Origin: Peribacillus glennii
GTDB taxonomy: Bacteria > Bacillota > Bacilli > Bacillales > DSM-1321
Assembly (NCBI RefSeq): GCF_003429105.1
Contig: NZ_QVTD01000003.1
Span: forward strand, 1,504,616 to 1,568,615
Direction of reading: 5' to 3'
DNA length: 64,000 bases
Position 1 is the first letter of the stretch. Each line of letters opens with the position of its first letter. Below are positions 28,263 through 38,912 of this stretch, one piece after another. The position numbers and the translations under genes were made by a program. Below the pieces are notes generated by a model. That model had not been told where the DNA came from. It saw nothing but the letters and a program-made list of their open reading frames with translations, and did no database searches.

Positions 28263-28310
28263 AAAACCATCCGAATGCAAGCTTTTCAGCTGCATCCGGA
28301 TGATTTTTTC
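28263..28310. terminator. Hairpin between icd and mdh
   Basis: CATCCGAATGCAAGC and GCTGCATCCGGATG pair across TTTTCA, with A-rich and T-rich flanks on either side (AAAACC / GATTTTTTC). It may act as a partial terminator, lowering or separating mdh expression from icd. Confidence 0.8.
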
Positions 28311-28335
28311 AAATCCTATCGAATCCCAGTAAAAA

Positions 28336-29604
28336 TTAAAGGTTTTTGATCAATTCATCAGCAAATTCGGAGCATTTCACTTCAGTGGCACCTTCCATCA
28401 GGCGTGCAAAGTCATATGTTACAACTTTGGAAGAGATGGTCTTCTCAACTGAGCTTATGATGGATTTAGCAGCTTCCGTCCAGCCAAGGTGTTCAAGCAT
28501 CAACACGCCTGAAAGAAGGACAGAAGATGGATTTACCTTATCAAGGCCTGCGTATTTAGGAGCAGTACCATGTGTAGCTTCAAAGATCGCATGTCCAGTT
28601 TCATAGTTTATGTTAGCCCCTGGAGCAATACCGATACCGCCAACTTGTGCAGCAAGCGCGTCAGAAATGTAGTCACCATTCAGGTTCATTGTTGCCACTA
28701 CATCAAATTCCTTTGGACGTGTAAGGATTTGCTGCAGGAAGATATCGGCAATGGAATCCTTGATGATGATTTTGCCCTCTGCTTCGGCTTCAGCCTGGGC
28801 TTTGTTTGCAGCCTCAGTACCTTGTTCTTCTTTAATGCGGTCATATTGGGCCCATGTGAACACTTTATCGCCGAATTCCTGTTCAGCCAGTTCATAGCCC
28901 CAATTTTTGAATGCCCCTTCTGTGAACTTCATAATATTTCCTTTATGTACCAAAGTCACGGACTTGCGCCCTTCTTTGATCGCATAATTGATGGCAGCCC
29001 GCACAAGGCGTTGAGTCCCTTCTTCGGAAACCGGCTTGATTCCGATACCGGAAGTTTCAGGGAAACGAATTTTTGAAACACCCATTTCATTTTGCAGGAA
29101 GGCAATTAATTTCTTTACTTCATCACTTCCGTTTGCATACTCGATACCTGCATAGATGTCTTCCGTGTTTTCACGGAAAATAACCATGTCCGTATCCTCA
29201 GGGCGTTTGACCGGGGAAGGAACCCCATCGAAATAGCGCACTGGGCGCAAGCATGTAAACAGGTCAAGCTCCTGGCGAAGTGCAACGTTCAATGAACGGA
29301 TCCCGCCGCCAATCGGTGTGGTAAGCGGGCCTTTGATTGCAATTAGATACTCACTGATGACATCCAGTGTTTCCTTCGGAAGCCATTCGCCTGTCTGGTT
29401 AAAAGCTTTCTCTCCAGCCAGCACTTCTTTCCAAACGATGCTCTTTTCACCGTTATATGCTTTCTCAACCGCTGCTTCAAGAACACGTGAAGCTGCCGCC
29501 CAAATATCAGGGCCAATGCCGTCTCCTTCGATAAAAGGGATAACCGGGTTATTAGGTACCTGCAATGTACCATTCTCTACTGTAATTTTTTCACCTTGTG
29601 TCAT
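28336..29604 (-). CDS. icd: Isocitrate dehydrogenase (NADP)
   Basis: 422 residues, matching the ~423 of B. subtilis. It converts isocitrate to 2-oxoglutarate and CO2. [19 protein letters not shown] is the N-terminal block. [18 protein letters not shown] holds the substrate Ser and Arg, the same Ser that AceK-type kinases phosphorylate in enterics. [20 protein letters not shown] is the conserved metal-binding Asp region. NADP preference is inferred from family. At this branch point it competes with the AceA encoded 4 kb away for isocitrate. Confidence 0.97.
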   Translation of the reverse strand: MTQGEKITVENGTLQVPNNPVIPFIEGDGIGPDIWAAASRVLEAAVEKAYNGEKSIVWKEVLAGEKAFNQTGEWLPKETLDVISEYLIAIKGPLTTPIGGGIRSLNVALRQELDLFTCLRPVRYFDGVPSPVKRPEDTDMVIFRENTEDIYAGIEYANGSDEVKKLIAFLQNEMGVSKIRFPETSGIGIKPVSEEGTQRLVRAAINYAIKEGRKSVTLVHKGNIMKFTEGAFKNWGYELAEQEFGDKVFTWAQYDRIKEEQGTEAANKAQAEAEAEGKIIIKDSIADIFLQQILTRPKEFDVVATMNLNGDYISDALAAQVGGIGIAPGANINYETGHAIFEATHGTAPKYAGLDKVNPSSVLLSGVLMLEHLGWTEAAKSIISSVEKTISSKVVTYDFARLMEGATEVKCSEFADELIKNL

Positions 29605-29629
29605 GTCTGTACCTCCATTTCAAATTCAA

Positions 29630-29661
29630 AGGTTAGTGGTTTTCTATAAACCATCTAACCT
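29630..29661 (-). promoter_or_regulatory. Stable hairpin between citZ and icd
   Basis: On the minus strand AGGTTAG-A-TGGTTT and AAACCACTAACCT form a stem of 13 pairs with one bulge and a four-base loop. It is followed by only three T, so it may protect or process the mRNA rather than terminate it. Confidence 0.6.
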
Positions 29662-29717
29662 CTTTATCTCACAATTATTAATTTACTATATAATCGCTAA
29701 ATTAAAAAATAAAATTA

Positions 29718-30833
29718 TTATCTTTTTTCCACTGGTACATATTTTTGCATGCCAGGGCCAATATATTCAGCGCGAGGGCGGATCAAGCGATTGTTTTCGT
29801 ATTGTTCAAGAATATGCGCCAGCCACCCTGATGTACGGCTAACAGCGAAAATTGGCGTAAACAGGTCATGGTCAATGCCAAGGCTGTGATATACGGAAGC
29901 TGAATAGAAATCCACGTTCGGCGGAAGATTCTTTTGGGAAGTGACCAAATCCTCAATTTTCACCGACATATCGTAGTATTTTGACTGGCCGGTAAGTTCA
30001 GTCAGTTTTTTGGACATTTCTTTTAAATGCTTCGCGCGCGGATCCCCGTTGCGGTATACACGGTGTCCAAAGCCCATGATTTTTTCCTTGTTCTCCAATT
30101 TCCCGTTAATGTAGGAGTCTGCATTTTCTACTGTTCCGATTTCTGTAAGCATCTTCATTACCGCTTCATTAGCTCCGCCATGCAATGGGCCTTTTAGCGC
30201 GCTGATTGCAGCGGTAAGCCCTGAATAGATGTCGGATAATGTAGCAACGGCAACTCGTGCTGTAAAAGTAGAAGCGTTTAATTCATGATCTGCATGCAGC
30301 ACCAAAGCTTTGTTAAAGGCTTCTTCTTCAATGGCCGTCGGTTCTTTGCCGCTCAGCATATATAAGAAGTTAGCCGCAAAGCTCAGGTCCGTACGGGGAG
30401 CAACAGGCTCAAGCCCCTTTCTGACACGGGCAAATGCTGTAACGATTGTGGGAATCTGCGCCTGCAGCCGGATTGCTTTCCGGTAGTTCGCATCTTCCGA
30501 CATATCATCAGCTTGTTCATCATACAGGCCCAATAATGATATTGCTGTACGGAGAGCTGCCATCGGGTGTACCTTTTCAATCGGATACATTTTGAAATGG
30601 TCAAGCACTTCCTTTGGCAGGCTGGCATTTTCAGCAAGCTGCTTAGTCAGCAGCTCCAATTCGCCGCTATTTGGAAGGCTTCTGTGCCATAATAAATAGA
30701 TTACTTCCTCAAATGTAGCATTTTCAGCAAGATCATCGATATCATAGCCAACATAAGTCAACGTATCATCTATGATCGAACTGATGGATGAAGTTGTTGC
30801 CACTATTCCTTCCAGACCCTTTGTTACTGACAT
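29718..30833 (-). CDS. citZ: Citrate synthase
   Basis: 371 residues from MSVTKGLEGIVATTSSI after AAAAGGAG; a longer frame upstream is not supported. It condenses acetyl-CoA with oxaloacetate. Catalytic residues are in LHADHELNASTF (first His), GFGHRVYRNGDPRAKHLK (second His with Arg) and VDFYSASVYHSLGI (Asp). GGANEAVMKML is the acetyl-CoA site. First gene of citZ-icd-mdh. A perfect cre site upstream predicts CcpA repression in rich carbon. Confidence 0.97.
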   Translation of the reverse strand: MSVTKGLEGIVATTSSISSIIDDTLTYVGYDIDDLAENATFEEVIYLLWHRSLPNSGELELLTKQLAENASLPKEVLDHFKMYPIEKVHPMAALRTAISLLGLYDEQADDMSEDANYRKAIRLQAQIPTIVTAFARVRKGLEPVAPRTDLSFAANFLYMLSGKEPTAIEEEAFNKALVLHADHELNASTFTARVAVATLSDIYSGLTAAISALKGPLHGGANEAVMKMLTEIGTVENADSYINGKLENKEKIMGFGHRVYRNGDPRAKHLKEMSKKLTELTGQSKYYDMSVKIEDLVTSQKNLPPNVDFYSASVYHSLGIDHDLFTPIFAVSRTSGWLAHILEQYENNRLIRPRAEYIGPGMQKYVPVEKR

Positions 30834-30961
30834 ACAAAACATCTCCTTTTCTTGAATATTCCCCTTTTCCCTTGTCCCCCTGCCTGTAAAATTAGAGCGC
30901 TTCCAACATGGCGTTGAATTCAGCAACGCCATTATGTAATACAGGAGGTAATGCTTTAAAA

Positions 30962-30975
30962 TGAAAGCGTTATCA
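30962..30975. promoter_or_regulatory. Catabolite-responsive element (cre) upstream of citZ
   Basis: TGAAAGCGTTATCA fits the cre consensus TGWAARCGYTWNCW at all 14 positions. It is about 130 bp before the citZ start; citZ is a known CcpA-repressed gene in B. subtilis. A second small palindrome, GGCGTTGAATTCAGCAACGCC without its central bases paired, lies at 30910-30930. Confidence 0.8.
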
Positions 30976-31399
30976 CTAAAGGTACAAAAATGTTTGATTC
31001 TTTCTACCTATTGCCGTCTCTCATTTTTACCCTAATGATATTCTATCAAAACATCTCTATCGAGCGCTTGCTCAGGAATTGGCCTCTATGTATGAAGAAG
31101 TGGTGGGGTTAAGATTGAAACATGCGCACTGCAGCAATCCACCGCCCTCCGCCATTCCGTTGCAAGGGGTTCTACAAATCCATTATATACAATTATCAGA
31201 TTTTTGTGAATGGAAAGAACCTAAAATGTGAAAAATTTATTATTTTTTTAGAAAAACATAAATATTTATTATTATTTGCCGTCCCGGACAGGTGTGTAAA
31301 GGGCCATCACTGCAGCCGAATGCAAGCCGCATAGGGTTCAGCGCCGTCATAATGGCCGCCGCAAGGATAAAAATTCCATTGAAGTACACACCTTTTCTG
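30976..31399. other. Gene-free stretch between the citZ control region and ytwI
   Basis: No supported coding frame, promoter or RNA gene. A short inverted match, AGGTGTGTA (31290-31298) and TACACACCT (31385-31393), brackets 86 bases next to the ytwI stop codon. The downstream arm runs into TTTT. It may be a distant-arm terminator or a decayed element. Confidence 0.5.
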
Positions 31400-31858
31400 T
31401 TATTTTATAAAATTGTACACTTGCATACATAGGTAGGCAATTCCAGCACCAACCAATGGTCCTACAGCGACTCCCTTAAATAGTGCTACGGCCAGGATCG
31501 TTCCAAAAACGAGCGCTGTTGTGATATGCGGGTCCGTTGCAAGCAATGAAAGGCCGCCTTTTGCCATCAGCGCCACAGCAATTCCTGAAGCAAGTGCAAT
31601 CCAGGCATAAGGGGATTTAATTGCCTCTCCCAGCTCTTTGAAGCCGATTGCCCCATTTGCAATCGGGACCAATACGGCAATCGTAATCACCGTCACTCCG
31701 AGATTGATTCCTTTAGATGATAAATAGGGGAATACCTTTGCATCCAGGCCGGTAAACTTCAGCAGCAGAAGAAAGCCTGCCGCAACCATAAGCGAATTAT
31801 TTTTTGCTAAATAACCGATCGCCCCCAGCATAAATAAAAAAAGAACCGATCCGTTCAT
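31400..31858 (-). CDS. ytwI: DUF441 membrane protein
   Basis: 152 residues from MNGSVLFLFMLGAIGYL, seven bases after AGGAGA; an ATG two codons earlier is too close to the ribosome site. About four to five membrane segments (~3-20, 23-40, 50-68, 80-100 and 115-150) are rich in Gly/Ala/Val, for example GVAVGPLVGAGIAYLCMQ. This is the DUF441 pattern; function is unknown. Position next to citZ and ytvI is as in B. subtilis. Confidence 0.88.
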   Translation of the reverse strand: MNGSVLFLFMLGAIGYLAKNNSLMVAAGFLLLLKFTGLDAKVFPYLSSKGINLGVTVITIAVLVPIANGAIGFKELGEAIKSPYAWIALASGIAVALMAKGGLSLLATDPHITTALVFGTILAVALFKGVAVGPLVGAGIAYLCMQVYNFIK

Positions 31859-32094
31859 AAACATTTCTCCTGACCTATTTCTTATTATCGCAACATAATA
31901 AAAGACTTATTTTAATTGCAGAAATATTGTTCATTCATTCAATGAATCTTTTATTAGCGGTGAAACTTTCTTTTCATATTCTGCGTATTAAGCATTATAA
32001 TTAAACGAGCAGATTGGTACCCGGGCTGTACACCCATAGCCCGGAATTTTATAGATTCGATTCTTTCGTATACTGAAACAAGGGGAGGGAAAAT

Positions 32095-33213
32095 ATGAAT
32101 CCTTTCATTGTAAACCGTTTTCTCCGATTTCTTCTAGTAATATGCATTATCATTGCCGGCATATTATCGCTTTTTTACTTATCCAAGTATACCTATCCTT
32201 TCATCATCGCTGTGTTTATCGCCTTTTTCATGAATCCCCTCGTCGATTTTCTGGAAACAAAAACAAAATTGCCGAGAGGGTTTGCAGTTTTTATTGCACT
32301 CCTGTTGATCCTTTCTGTTTTTGCCGGGTTGATCACACTGTTAGTAGCCGAAATTGTTTCGGGTGCCGATTATCTAGGAGAGATGGTACCTAAACATGTG
32401 GAGACGATCATAGACTTTATCGAAGCATTTGTAGCAGGCCAGATTTTGCCGTTCTACAACAAAATCGCAACCCTTTTTAATAACCTTGATGTGGAACAGC
32501 AGGATACGATCATGGCAAATATCCAGAACGTGGGCGAGAAAATCGGTTCGACAGCCGGGAATTTTATACAGGGATTTTTCCAGAACATACCGGCAATCAT
32601 AGGCTGGTTCCCTAACGCAGCCACAGTCCTGATTTTTTCCTTATTGGCGACATTTTTTATCAGCAAGGATTGGTACCGGCTTTCCAGGTTCAGCGGCAAT
32701 ATAATGCCTGAGAAAGTGTTTTTCAGCTTCAAGCGGGTTATCCAGGATTTAAAAAAAGCATTATTCGGGTTCGTCCGTGCACAATTCACCTTAATTTCCC
32801 TAACTACCATCATTGTTCTCGTCGGGTTATTGATCCTGCAGGTCAAATATGCAATAACAATCGCCTTGATATGCGGTTTAGTGGATATCCTGCCATATTT
32901 GGGTACCGGAACGGTGTTTGTTCCATGGATTATTTATGCTGCCATTACTGGGGATACAGGTCTGGCGATTGGCCTTGGGGTATTGTATGCTGTGGTCATT
33001 GTCCAACGACAATTAATGGAGCCTAAAGTTTTATCCTCGAGTATTGGACTGGATCCGCTAGCGACTCTTATCGCTCTTTTTGTCGGTTTCAAATTGATTG
33101 GTTTTCTTGGGCTGATTGCAGGGCCGGTTGTGCTCGTGATTTTTAACACATTGCACCGCGCCAATGTATTCAGGGATATTTGGAGCTACATAATGGGTAA
33201 AGATCCTATCTAA
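32095..33213 (+). CDS. ytvI: Sporulation integral membrane protein YtvI (AI-2E transporter-like family)
   Basis: 372 residues after AAGGGGAGGG. It belongs to the PerM/UPF0118 family: two hydrophobic segments at ~10-30 and ~33-50, another at ~62-85, a cytoplasmic loop with helices, then a C-terminal block of about five segments (~160-350) with LVDILPYLGTGTVFVPW as the family signature. YtvI is made in the mother cell in B. subtilis. Upstream is the hairpin CGGGCTG/CAGCCCG-like near 32024-32043, followed by GTATACT, possibly a -10. The only large plus-strand gene in this stretch. Confidence 0.9.
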   Translation: MNPFIVNRFLRFLLVICIIIAGILSLFYLSKYTYPFIIAVFIAFFMNPLVDFLETKTKLPRGFAVFIALLLILSVFAGLITLLVAEIVSGADYLGEMVPKHVETIIDFIEAFVAGQILPFYNKIATLFNNLDVEQQDTIMANIQNVGEKIGSTAGNFIQGFFQNIPAIIGWFPNAATVLIFSLLATFFISKDWYRLSRFSGNIMPEKVFFSFKRVIQDLKKALFGFVRAQFTLISLTTIIVLVGLLILQVKYAITIALICGLVDILPYLGTGTVFVPWIIYAAITGDTGLAIGLGVLYAVVIVQRQLMEPKVLSSSIGLDPLATLIALFVGFKLIGFLGLIAGPVVLVIFNTLHRANVFRDIWSYIMGKDPI

Positions 33214-33331
33214 AAAGCATAATGAAAACCCTGCAATTGGCGAGCCTGAAAAGAGATGTCAATCGAACAACCCACAGTTAAACCCTAGAAATAATCCGTG
33301 GGGCTGCGAAATAATATTTCTTCAATTCCAC

Positions 33332-33379
33332 AAAAAGGTGCCAGGCATCATCCTGAAAAAGAATGCTGCCTGGCACTAT
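33332..33379 (-). terminator. Terminator after aceA
   Basis: On the minus strand GTGCCAGGCAGCAT and ATGATGCCTGGCAC form a 12-13-bp stem followed by CTTTTT. The GTGCCAGGCA arm is a sequence often repeated in Bacillus intergenic regions. Confidence 0.9.
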
Positions 33380-33383
33380 TTCT

Positions 33384-34685
33384 TTATGCCTTAATTTCTT
33401 CCTTTTTTCCGGAATTGAATTGTTCCGCTTCGGTAGAGCCTTTAAGGGCTGTTGTGGATGATGTACCTCCGGATACAACCTGAGCAACTTCATCAAAATA
33501 GCCGGTACCGACTTCACGTTGGTGCCTTGTTGCTGTGTAACCAAATTCTTCACTTGCAAATTCCGCTTGTTGCACTTTGGAGTAGGCAGCCATGCCATGG
33601 TCTTTATATTCACGTGCCAATTCGAACATACTATGATTGAGAGTGTGGAATCCTGCGAGTGTAACAAACTGGAATTTGTATCCCATTTTTGCGATTTCCC
33701 GCTGGAAATTAGCGATCGTTTCATCATCCAGTTTTGCCTTCCAGTTGAATGAAGGCGAACAGTTATATGCCAGAAGCTTGCCAGGGAATTTCTCATGGAT
33801 TGCCTCAGCAAAACGGCGTGCTTGTTCAAGATTTGGTTCAGATGTTTCACACCAGATCAAGTCTGCATATGGTGCGTATGCGAGCCCTCTTGCAATAGCT
33901 TGGTCCAAACCGGCTTTCGTTCTGAAAAATCCTTCAGGTGTGCGCTCGCCAGTAATAAACGGCGCATCTGCCGGGTCGATATCGCTTGTAATTAAATCTG
34001 CCGCATCTGCATCTGTGCGTGCAATCAACACGGTAGGGACTCCCATGACATCAGCCGCGAAACGGGCAGAAATTAAGTTCTTTACAGCCGTTTGTGTCGG
34101 AAGAAGTACTTTCCCGCCTAAATGGCCGCATTTTTTCTCTGATGCTAGCTGATCTTCAAAGTGAACGCCTGCAGCACCTGCTTCTATCATGCCTTTCATT
34201 AGTTCGAAAACATTCAGCTGTCCTCCAAAACCTGCTTCAGCATCCGCTACGATTGGTGCAAACCAATCGATTTCTTCATTACCTTCCATGAAGTGAATTT
34301 GATCCGCACGCTGAAGTGCCTGGTTAATTCGTTTTACGACCTGCGGCACACTGTTTGCCGGGTACAAGCTTTGATCCGGGTACATATGTCCGGAAAGGTT
34401 GGCGTCGGCGGCCACTTGCCACCCGCTTAAGTAGATCGCCTTAAGCCCTGCTTTAACCTGCTGCATTGCCTGGTTTCCTGTTAAAGCACCAAGTGCGTTA
34501 ATGAAATCCTCTGTATTCACTAGGTTCCAAAGCTTCTCAGAACCCCGGCGCGCCAATGTATGTTCAATATCGATAGAACCTCTTAAACGGATTACATCCT
34601 CTGCGCTATAAGGCCTGGTAATTCCGTTCCACCTTTCGTCATTTTTCCAGCTTTCTTCAAGATTCCTGGCTCTTTCTTGTCTCAT
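33384..34685 (-). CDS. aceA: Isocitrate lyase
   Basis: 433 residues, typical. It splits isocitrate into glyoxylate and succinate, the first step of the glyoxylate shunt, allowing growth on acetate or fatty acids. The active-site loop [13 protein letters not shown] with the catalytic Cys, [20 protein letters not shown], and the family blocks [22 protein letters not shown] and [13 protein letters not shown] are intact. ATG follows AGGAGGAATAATACT. Malate synthase (aceB) is not adjacent. B. subtilis 168 lacks aceA, so this is an accessory gene in an otherwise conserved block. Palindromic sites lie just upstream. Confidence 0.97.
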   Translation of the reverse strand: MRQERARNLEESWKNDERWNGITRPYSAEDVIRLRGSIDIEHTLARRGSEKLWNLVNTEDFINALGALTGNQAMQQVKAGLKAIYLSGWQVAADANLSGHMYPDQSLYPANSVPQVVKRINQALQRADQIHFMEGNEEIDWFAPIVADAEAGFGGQLNVFELMKGMIEAGAAGVHFEDQLASEKKCGHLGGKVLLPTQTAVKNLISARFAADVMGVPTVLIARTDADAADLITSDIDPADAPFITGERTPEGFFRTKAGLDQAIARGLAYAPYADLIWCETSEPNLEQARRFAEAIHEKFPGKLLAYNCSPSFNWKAKLDDETIANFQREIAKMGYKFQFVTLAGFHTLNHSMFELAREYKDHGMAAYSKVQQAEFASEEFGYTATRHQREVGTGYFDEVAQVVSGGTSSTTALKGSTEAEQFNSGKKEEIKA

Positions 34686-34715
34686 AGTATTATTCCTCCT
34701 GGTTTAGGTATTTTT

Positions 34716-34781
34716 TGTTATAATACAGAAACTATTATTTGTTTTTGTATTATAACAATTTCTTATTTGTATTATATAACA
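34716..34781. promoter_or_regulatory. Cluster of palindromic operator-like sites upstream of aceA
   Basis: Three near-identical boxes occur in 66 bp: TGTTATAATACA (34716-34727), its exact reverse complement TGTATTATAACA (34746-34757), and TGTATTATATAACA (34768-34781). A fourth, TGTATTACAACA, lies at 34903-34914. Each is a near-palindrome built on TGTWNTAWNACA. Box two contains TATAAT on the minus strand, so a bound protein could block a promoter. The regulator is not known to me. Confidence 0.65.
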
Positions 34782-34928
34782 ATGTTTTTAAGTTTGTCAC
34801 CATTTTTCTAACAATTTTGATAAATTAATTTATAATAAGTTTACGGATCCTTTAGTATCAACATTCCATTGATTAATAGACGACGAAAAACCAAATAATT
34901 CTGTATTACAACAGGAACTGCAGCAAGT

Positions 34929-34964
34929 AAAAAAAACGACCCGGCCTCTTCAGCCGGGTCGTGT
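34929..34964 (-). terminator. Terminator after fxsA
   Basis: On the minus strand ACGACCCGGCTGA and GGCCGGGTCGT form a GC-rich stem followed by eight T. Confidence 0.92.
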
Positions 34965-35350
34965 TACCTAATGATTGTGATATTTCCTTTATCGATCATG
35001 TTTCTTAGTAATTTAAGCAGCAGCGGTTTGATGATTTTCCTGGTGGGCGGAAGCAATAAGAACAATCCAAAGAGATCCGAAACGAAACCGGGTGTCAATA
35101 GCAATGTACCTCCAACGAGAACACAGATTCCATCCAGAAGGGCGCTTCCCGGTACTTGCCCATATCTCATTTGCTCCTGGGCCTTTCTTAGAGTTTCAAG
35201 CCCCTGCTGCTTTGCCAGGTATGCGCCAATTACTCCGGTTGAAATCATAAGCGCAAGCGTCGGCCAGAACCCTATTGTCCTTCCGGTGAACAACAAAACT
35301 GCAATCTCAACCGTAGGCAGTGCAATCAATATCAGCAAAAAGTATTTCAT
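34964..35350 (-). CDS. fxsA: FxsA-family membrane protein
   Basis: 128 residues after GGAGGAATAAG. Hydrophobic segments at ~2-20, 28-45 and 75-100. FTGRTIGFWPTLALMISTGVIGAYLAKQQG and LLLTPGFVSDLFGLFLLLPPTRK are the FxsA signatures. In E. coli, FxsA relieves phage T7 exclusion by F; the cellular role in Bacillus is unknown. It stands downstream of pyk, as its B. subtilis counterpart (ytzA) does. Confidence 0.9.
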   Translation of the reverse strand: MKYFLLILIALPTVEIAVLLFTGRTIGFWPTLALMISTGVIGAYLAKQQGLETLRKAQEQMRYGQVPGSALLDGICVLVGGTLLLTPGFVSDLFGLFLLLPPTRKIIKPLLLKLLRNMIDKGNITIIR

Positions 35351-35462
35351 CTTATTCCTCCAGGGCGATTACAAAGTGGATGTTGCCTGCTACTATCATT
35401 ATACAGCAATCGGCAGAGACGATTCTAACATTACCCACTATGAAAACTGGAAGGTTCCATGC

Positions 35463-35527
35463 AAAAAAAAGATGGCTTATCACCTGGTTCAATAACATGT
35501 AACTGTTTGGAACCACATAAGCCATCC
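35463..35527 (-). terminator. Terminator after pyk
   Basis: On the minus strand GATGGCTTATGTGGTTC and GAACCAGGTGATAAGCCATC pair over about 17 bp with a small bulge, followed by eight T. Confidence 0.9.
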
Positions 35528-35587
35528 ATTGTTGATTATTTTCGAAGTTCACTTTCAGGATACGGGCTGAAAGAATCCAAAATGATC

Positions 35588-37348
35588 TTACAGAACATTC
35601 GCATGTCCATTGTAGATAACGCCCCTGCTTGCATCAACAGTAATGCTTTGCCCATCTTTTAAAATGGAAGTTGCTTTTTCCGCGCCCACGATGACCGGGA
35701 TGCCGAGATTGATCCCGACAACCGCAGCATGGCTTGTAAGGCCGCCCTCTTCTGTTATCAACGCTGAACACTTTTCAAGTGCAGGCATCATTTCTTTATC
35801 TGTTCCTATTGTAACAAGGACGGAACCTTCGGAAACCTTTTCATTAGCTTCTGCAGCGGACTTTGCGATCACCACATTTCCTTTGGCTGATTTTCTGCCG
35901 ATCCCTTGTGCTTTTAACAGGGTATCTCCAAGCACATGGATTTTCATCAGGTTTGTGGTTCCCGTTTCCCCTACCGGAACGCCGGCGGTAATTACCACAA
36001 GATCCCCATGTTTAACAAGCTCACAGCTTAAGCTGGAGTCGATTGCAGATTCGAGCATTTCGTCAGTTGTTTTAGCTTCGGTGCCTAATTGAGGATATAC
36101 ACCCCAAACGAGGGCAAGCCGCCTTGACACATGTTCTTTCGATGTCACGGCGATAATTGGCGCATGAGGGCGGTATTTAGAAATCATCCTCGGTGTATGT
36201 CCGCTTTCCGTCGGCGCAATTATTGCGGCAACACCCAGATTTAAAGCGGTATGTGCTACCGATTGGCTAATCGCATCCGTAACATTATGTCCATTATCCT
36301 TGCTTCTTCTTGAAAGAAGGTCTTTATGATTCAAGGCAGATTCGGCGCGGGAAGCAATATTATGCATCGTTTGGACAGCCTCTATCGGATAGGAACCGGC
36401 AGCTGTTTCACCGGAGAGCATAATCGCATCTGTTCCGTCAAAAATCGCATTTGCTACGTCGCTTGCTTCCGCACGGGTAGGACGGGGGTTCCTTTGCATG
36501 GAATCCAGCATTTGCGTAGCGGTAATGACAGGCTTTCCTAGCGTATTGCATTTCTTGATCAATTGCTTCTGAACCAGAGGCACTTCCTCTGCCGGAATTT
36601 CGACGCCTAAATCTCCGCGCGCAACCATCAAGCCATCGGAAACCTCAAGGATTTCATCAATGTTATCCACACCCTCCTGGTTCTCGATCTTCGGGATGAT
36701 TTGGATATGTGGCGCACCATGCTGTTCTAAAAGTTCGCGAATTTCGAGTACGTCCGAAGCACGGCGTACGAATGATGCAGCGATGAAATCAATCCCCTGC
36801 TCGATTCCAAAGATAATGTCCTGTGCATCCTTTTCTGTAATCCCCGGGAGCTTTACCGATACACCAGGAACATTGACTCCTTTTTTATTTTTAAGTGTTC
36901 CGCTGTTAAGGATTTTGGTCTTAATCTCTTTCCGGTCCCGGTCGATGCCGGTAACGTCCAAGCCTATCAATCCGTCATCCAATAAGATTCTTGAGCCGAC
37001 ATTGACATCATCAATAAGCCCTTCATATGTTATGGAGAATTTATCGGGAGTTCCAAGCACTTCTTCCATCGATACAATGACTTCGTTTCCTGCCGCTAAG
37101 TCAATCGCATCATTCTCCATGTTATGGGTCCTGATTTCCGGGCCTTTTGTATCTAAAAGAATCGCAACCTGCTTACCGGTTTTGCGTACGGCTTCACGGA
37201 TGGTGATAATTCTGTTTCCGTGCTCTTCATGGCTGCCATGGGAGAAATTTAATCTCGATACATTCATGCCTGCTTCGATAAGTTGAGTCAAATTTTCCAT
37301 GCTTTCACTTGCAGGGCCGATCGTACAAACGATTTTTGTCTTGCGCAT
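35588..37348 (-). CDS. pyk: Pyruvate kinase
   Basis: 586 residues, the long Bacillus form. It converts phosphoenolpyruvate and ADP to pyruvate and ATP. The TIM barrel with inserted B domain occupies 1-~350 ([37 protein letters not shown] with catalytic Lys; [18 protein letters not shown]). The regulatory C domain follows, then an extra PEP-utilising mobile domain (~490-586, [20 protein letters not shown]) typical of Bacillus/Geobacillus enzymes. It forms the pfkA-pyk glycolytic pair. Confidence 0.98.
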   Translation of the reverse strand: MRKTKIVCTIGPASESMENLTQLIEAGMNVSRLNFSHGSHEEHGNRIITIREAVRKTGKQVAILLDTKGPEIRTHNMENDAIDLAAGNEVIVSMEEVLGTPDKFSITYEGLIDDVNVGSRILLDDGLIGLDVTGIDRDRKEIKTKILNSGTLKNKKGVNVPGVSVKLPGITEKDAQDIIFGIEQGIDFIAASFVRRASDVLEIRELLEQHGAPHIQIIPKIENQEGVDNIDEILEVSDGLMVARGDLGVEIPAEEVPLVQKQLIKKCNTLGKPVITATQMLDSMQRNPRPTRAEASDVANAIFDGTDAIMLSGETAAGSYPIEAVQTMHNIASRAESALNHKDLLSRRSKDNGHNVTDAISQSVAHTALNLGVAAIIAPTESGHTPRMISKYRPHAPIIAVTSKEHVSRRLALVWGVYPQLGTEAKTTDEMLESAIDSSLSCELVKHGDLVVITAGVPVGETGTTNLMKIHVLGDTLLKAQGIGRKSAKGNVVIAKSAAEANEKVSEGSVLVTIGTDKEMMPALEKCSALITEEGGLTSHAAVVGINLGIPVIVGAEKATSILKDGQSITVDASRGVIYNGHANVL

Positions 37349-37396
37349 GCTTCATTACCTCCAGTGATTTCTTTTAACACTTGTTTGGCTGATAGG

Positions 37397-37512
37397 AAAG
37401 TATAAAACTTTATTATTGCATGAAGCAGAACACAGGCTACAGGACGCCACGTCCTTATGTTTTCCGCCTGTGTGCTGTGACCCGCTTCCTCACAAAGCTG
37501 CCGCTTATTTCA
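37397..37512. repeat. Dispersed hairpin repeat, copy 4 (inverted)
   Basis: In reverse orientation to copy 3: AAAGCTGCCGCTT (37494-37506), CACAGG with GTGACCCGCTTCCTCAC, an inner palindrome GGACGCCACGTCC (37442-37454), GCAGAACACAGG (37425-37436) and tail AAAGTATAAAACTTT (37397-37411). It sits between pfkA and pyk, so it should be transcribed. Confidence 0.7.
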
Positions 37513-37546
37513 CGATATAATTCTGCCGAAGCCTTCCTTATCTTGG

Positions 37547-38512
<966 letters not shown>

Positions 38513-38811
38513 TCACCTCGATATAACTTCTGAAAAACTGCTGGTTCGGACTGCTCGCTAATATGCGAAAGGTTTGCCCGAATTATGTAAATTTAAATTG
38601 GTTAACCCATAGACGTCTGCCGATATCATTTTAAGCAAAAAAAGACCGACAATAATCCAGGATTATTACTTCTTTAATATAGCCATAATTTGCCTACATT
38701 ATTTGATTGGATCCTATATATCATTTTACTTTTATCTTCCGCGCTTTCATTCTAGAATAGTTGTTTCATTTCGTAAACCTATTTGGTCCCTGAATATTAG
38801 TTATTTTTCTA

Positions 38812-38825
38812 ATAAAACGTTTTCA
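38812..38825. promoter_or_regulatory. cre-like site between accA and pfkA
   Basis: On the minus strand TGAAAACGTTTTAT matches the cre consensus at 13 of 14 positions (A for C at position 13). It lies in the 400-bp accA-pfkA gap, which has no gene. CcpA control of glycolytic genes is known in Firmicutes, but binding here is unproven. Confidence 0.45.
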
Positions 38826-38881
38826 TTTTTAATTTGTAAAGAAACTATGTTTTCGGAAAAGTCAAAAAACAGGAACGCGAG

Positions 38882-38912
38882 AAAAAACGTGCGCCATACT
38901 GGCAACACGTTC
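38882..38912 (-). terminator. Terminator after accA
   Basis: On the minus strand AACGTGTTGCCAG and GCGCACGTT form a stem with a mismatch, followed by six T. It overlaps the very end of accA. Confidence 0.75.

Noticed and set aside
33278..33850. 190-codon frame on the same strand as aceA
   Set aside because: It overlaps the end of isocitrate lyase in another frame, has no ribosome site and no recognisable domain; aceA itself is certain.
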